Part shown: piece by piece, positions 62,721 through 64,000 of the stretch
Layout: the number at the start of each line of letters is the position of its first letter
How positions within the stretch are numbered: position 1 is the stretch's first letter
Notes under the pieces: model-generated
What the model saw: only the letters and a program-made list of their open reading frames with translations
Told to the model about the DNA's origin: nothing
Database searches by the model: none
Assembly (NCBI RefSeq): GCF_041296385.1
Contig: NC_091033.1
Location: forward strand, 14,216,001 to 14,280,000
Direction of reading: 5' to 3'
Origin: Aphelocoma coerulescens
Taxonomy: Eukaryota; Chordata; Aves; Passeriformes; Corvidae
DNA length: 64,000 bases
Program-made: the position numbers and the translations under genes

Positions 62721-64000
62721 GAGGGTTTCAGAGAACCTCCCAAACTCTGTCCCTGCAAAGCCACAGGGACACTGAGTGCTCACTGGGGGACCAGCAGTGG
62801 CATTGTCACAGCTCTGTCCTCCAGATCACACCAGGCTTGAGGTGATAAACGAAAGGGCAAGTCCCACACACTGCTGTGGGCAAGCAGGAGCTGTGTGGGT
62901 GCCACCAGGTACACCTACAGTGCCCTGGAGGTGAAAAAGGAATTTTCATATGGAAAACAACTTGCAAGTGATTTTGAGCTTCTCTATTGAAAAGTGAGGT
63001 TGGAAGATTTCTGTGACTGTGCCTGTCTGAGCAATGACAAGGTCTGCGGGCTGCCCCTCGGCTCTCAGCCCTTCCAAGGAAGGGACAAAGGTTTCCAGTA
63101 ACCACTGGAGGATTGTAGGTTGCTCTGGTTCCCCAGAACTTCAGTAGGTCCCTCACGGCCTTGGTGGTAAACTGCATTGAGAATGAGGTGCCCCAATTCC
63201 CACCAGAACTCCTCAGAAAGTGGGGTCAGTCTCTGTTCCAACTCTCGCTTCAGAGAATGGGGCATTCAGATGGTCCCTTCTCTGCTGGGGAAGAGCTGCA
63301 GCTTTCCTTTAGTCTCCATGTGAGTTTGATGGAATTTATCCTGCCTGGAACATTACAGAACTCATCAGGGATGTGGGACACCCAATTCAGAACTTGGACT
63401 TGAGGGTGATCCTGTCCCATTCCTGGTGCCTGCACCTCTGTCACAATTCTGGCTCTTCCATACCCACCTCCCCTTCCTTTCTGTGTGCTTGTGACCAGAA
63501 GCTGACACAATTTTCCTGATGACACCTTGGTCAGAAATGTGTCAGAAACGACACATTTTTGAGCCTTACTGTCAACAGATCTGTTTGCTGATGGAGAAGA
63601 AAAGAAGTCTTTTTAGATTATTCTGTTTTCTACCAAGACAGGAATCTTCCTTTTGCTTGTGTCCCCTAGCACAAGGACCAAAATGATTACTGCAGCATAA
63701 AAAACCTATTTCTACCAATAAAAATTATTTCTTCGGGTCTGCAGTATACTAGCACTTAAACTATAATGTAGTTACATTTTTTTTCTGTAATAGATGTTTA
63801 ACACAGTGTATTGATGCTGTGGATGGATGTCTCTTTCTGAGACTTTTGTCTGCAGAAGAAATCAAATGAACATAACCAAAGTGCACATTAGGAGAAAGAC
63901 ATTATATTACTGAGCAGCAGCACGTAGCAACAAGTCACTCATCAGTTAAAAACCTCATTCTGAAGGAATATTGTAGTTAAAACCTTTCAACATGCAGCTT
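62721..64000. other. Intronic stretch to window end, no recognised gene
   Basis: Open frames up to 123 residues have no recognisable content. The AT-rich end of the window contains no sequence fitting the TSHZ2 first coding exon. Confidence 0.45.

Larger units (their letters stand above)
11962..64000. other. Probable TSHZ2 intron 1 (part)
   Basis: From the acceptor at 11962 to the end of the window no sequence fits the short first coding exon of TSHZ2 (MPRRKQQ-type start followed by a donor). The whole 52 kb is therefore most simply intron 1. TSHZ2 introns are known to be very large in vertebrates and rich in conserved non-coding elements. Open frames here are short, lie inside repeats, or are low-complexity. 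A nested gene or non-coding RNA cannot be excluded from sequence alone. Confidence 0.7.

Noticed and set aside
1..64000. tRNA, rRNA or known small RNA genes
   Set aside because: No A/B box pair with a cloverleaf-like context, and no recognisable ribosomal or snRNA segment, was noticed on either strand; a covariance-model scan was not possible.

Overview
The window looks like a bird genome, and a passerine or other neoavian is plausible. It carries several 5'-truncated CR1 LINE fragments with the avian 3'-end signature, and it encodes a vertebrate Teashirt-family zinc-finger homeobox protein that I recognise as TSHZ2. CpG is scarce almost everywhere, introns and flanks are AT-rich, and no bacterial-type gene organisation is present. 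The species call is an inference from repeat style.

Only one protein-coding exon can be supported. It is the large coding exon of TSHZ2 on the minus strand (CDS part 8891-11961). The frame continues upstream of the first apparent start to a splice acceptor just above 11961. A splice donor follows the stop codon by 8 bases (exon end 8883). The first coding exon (about 14 residues) lies beyond 64000, and the main 3'UTR exon should lie below position 1. About 52 kb (11962-64000) is therefore probably part of TSHZ2 intron 1, and 1-8882 is part of intron 2 or 3' flank.

The non-coding DNA holds six CR1 fragments (five on the + strand, antisense to TSHZ2), two probable ancient MIR/L3-like relics, a 41-bp minisatellite of nine copies (31217-31585), and a 71-bp higher-order repeat built from octamers (44604-45150). 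It also holds a 57-bp tandem duplication, short microsatellites and one intronic CpG-island-like segment (49410-49710). Several AT-rich tracts with homeodomain, POU, SOX or MEIS-type motifs and little low-complexity sequence look like conserved non-coding enhancer candidates (around 5.1-5.8, 19.5-20.4, 25.2-25.55, 27.8-28.3, 42.3-42.9, 45.3-45.7, 50.2-50.5 and 62.15-62.7 kb). Conservation could not be tested here.

I found no previously undescribed multigene system. The most worthwhile leads are the regulatory-looking tracts, the octamer-based higher-order repeat, and the splice site just after the TSHZ2 stop.
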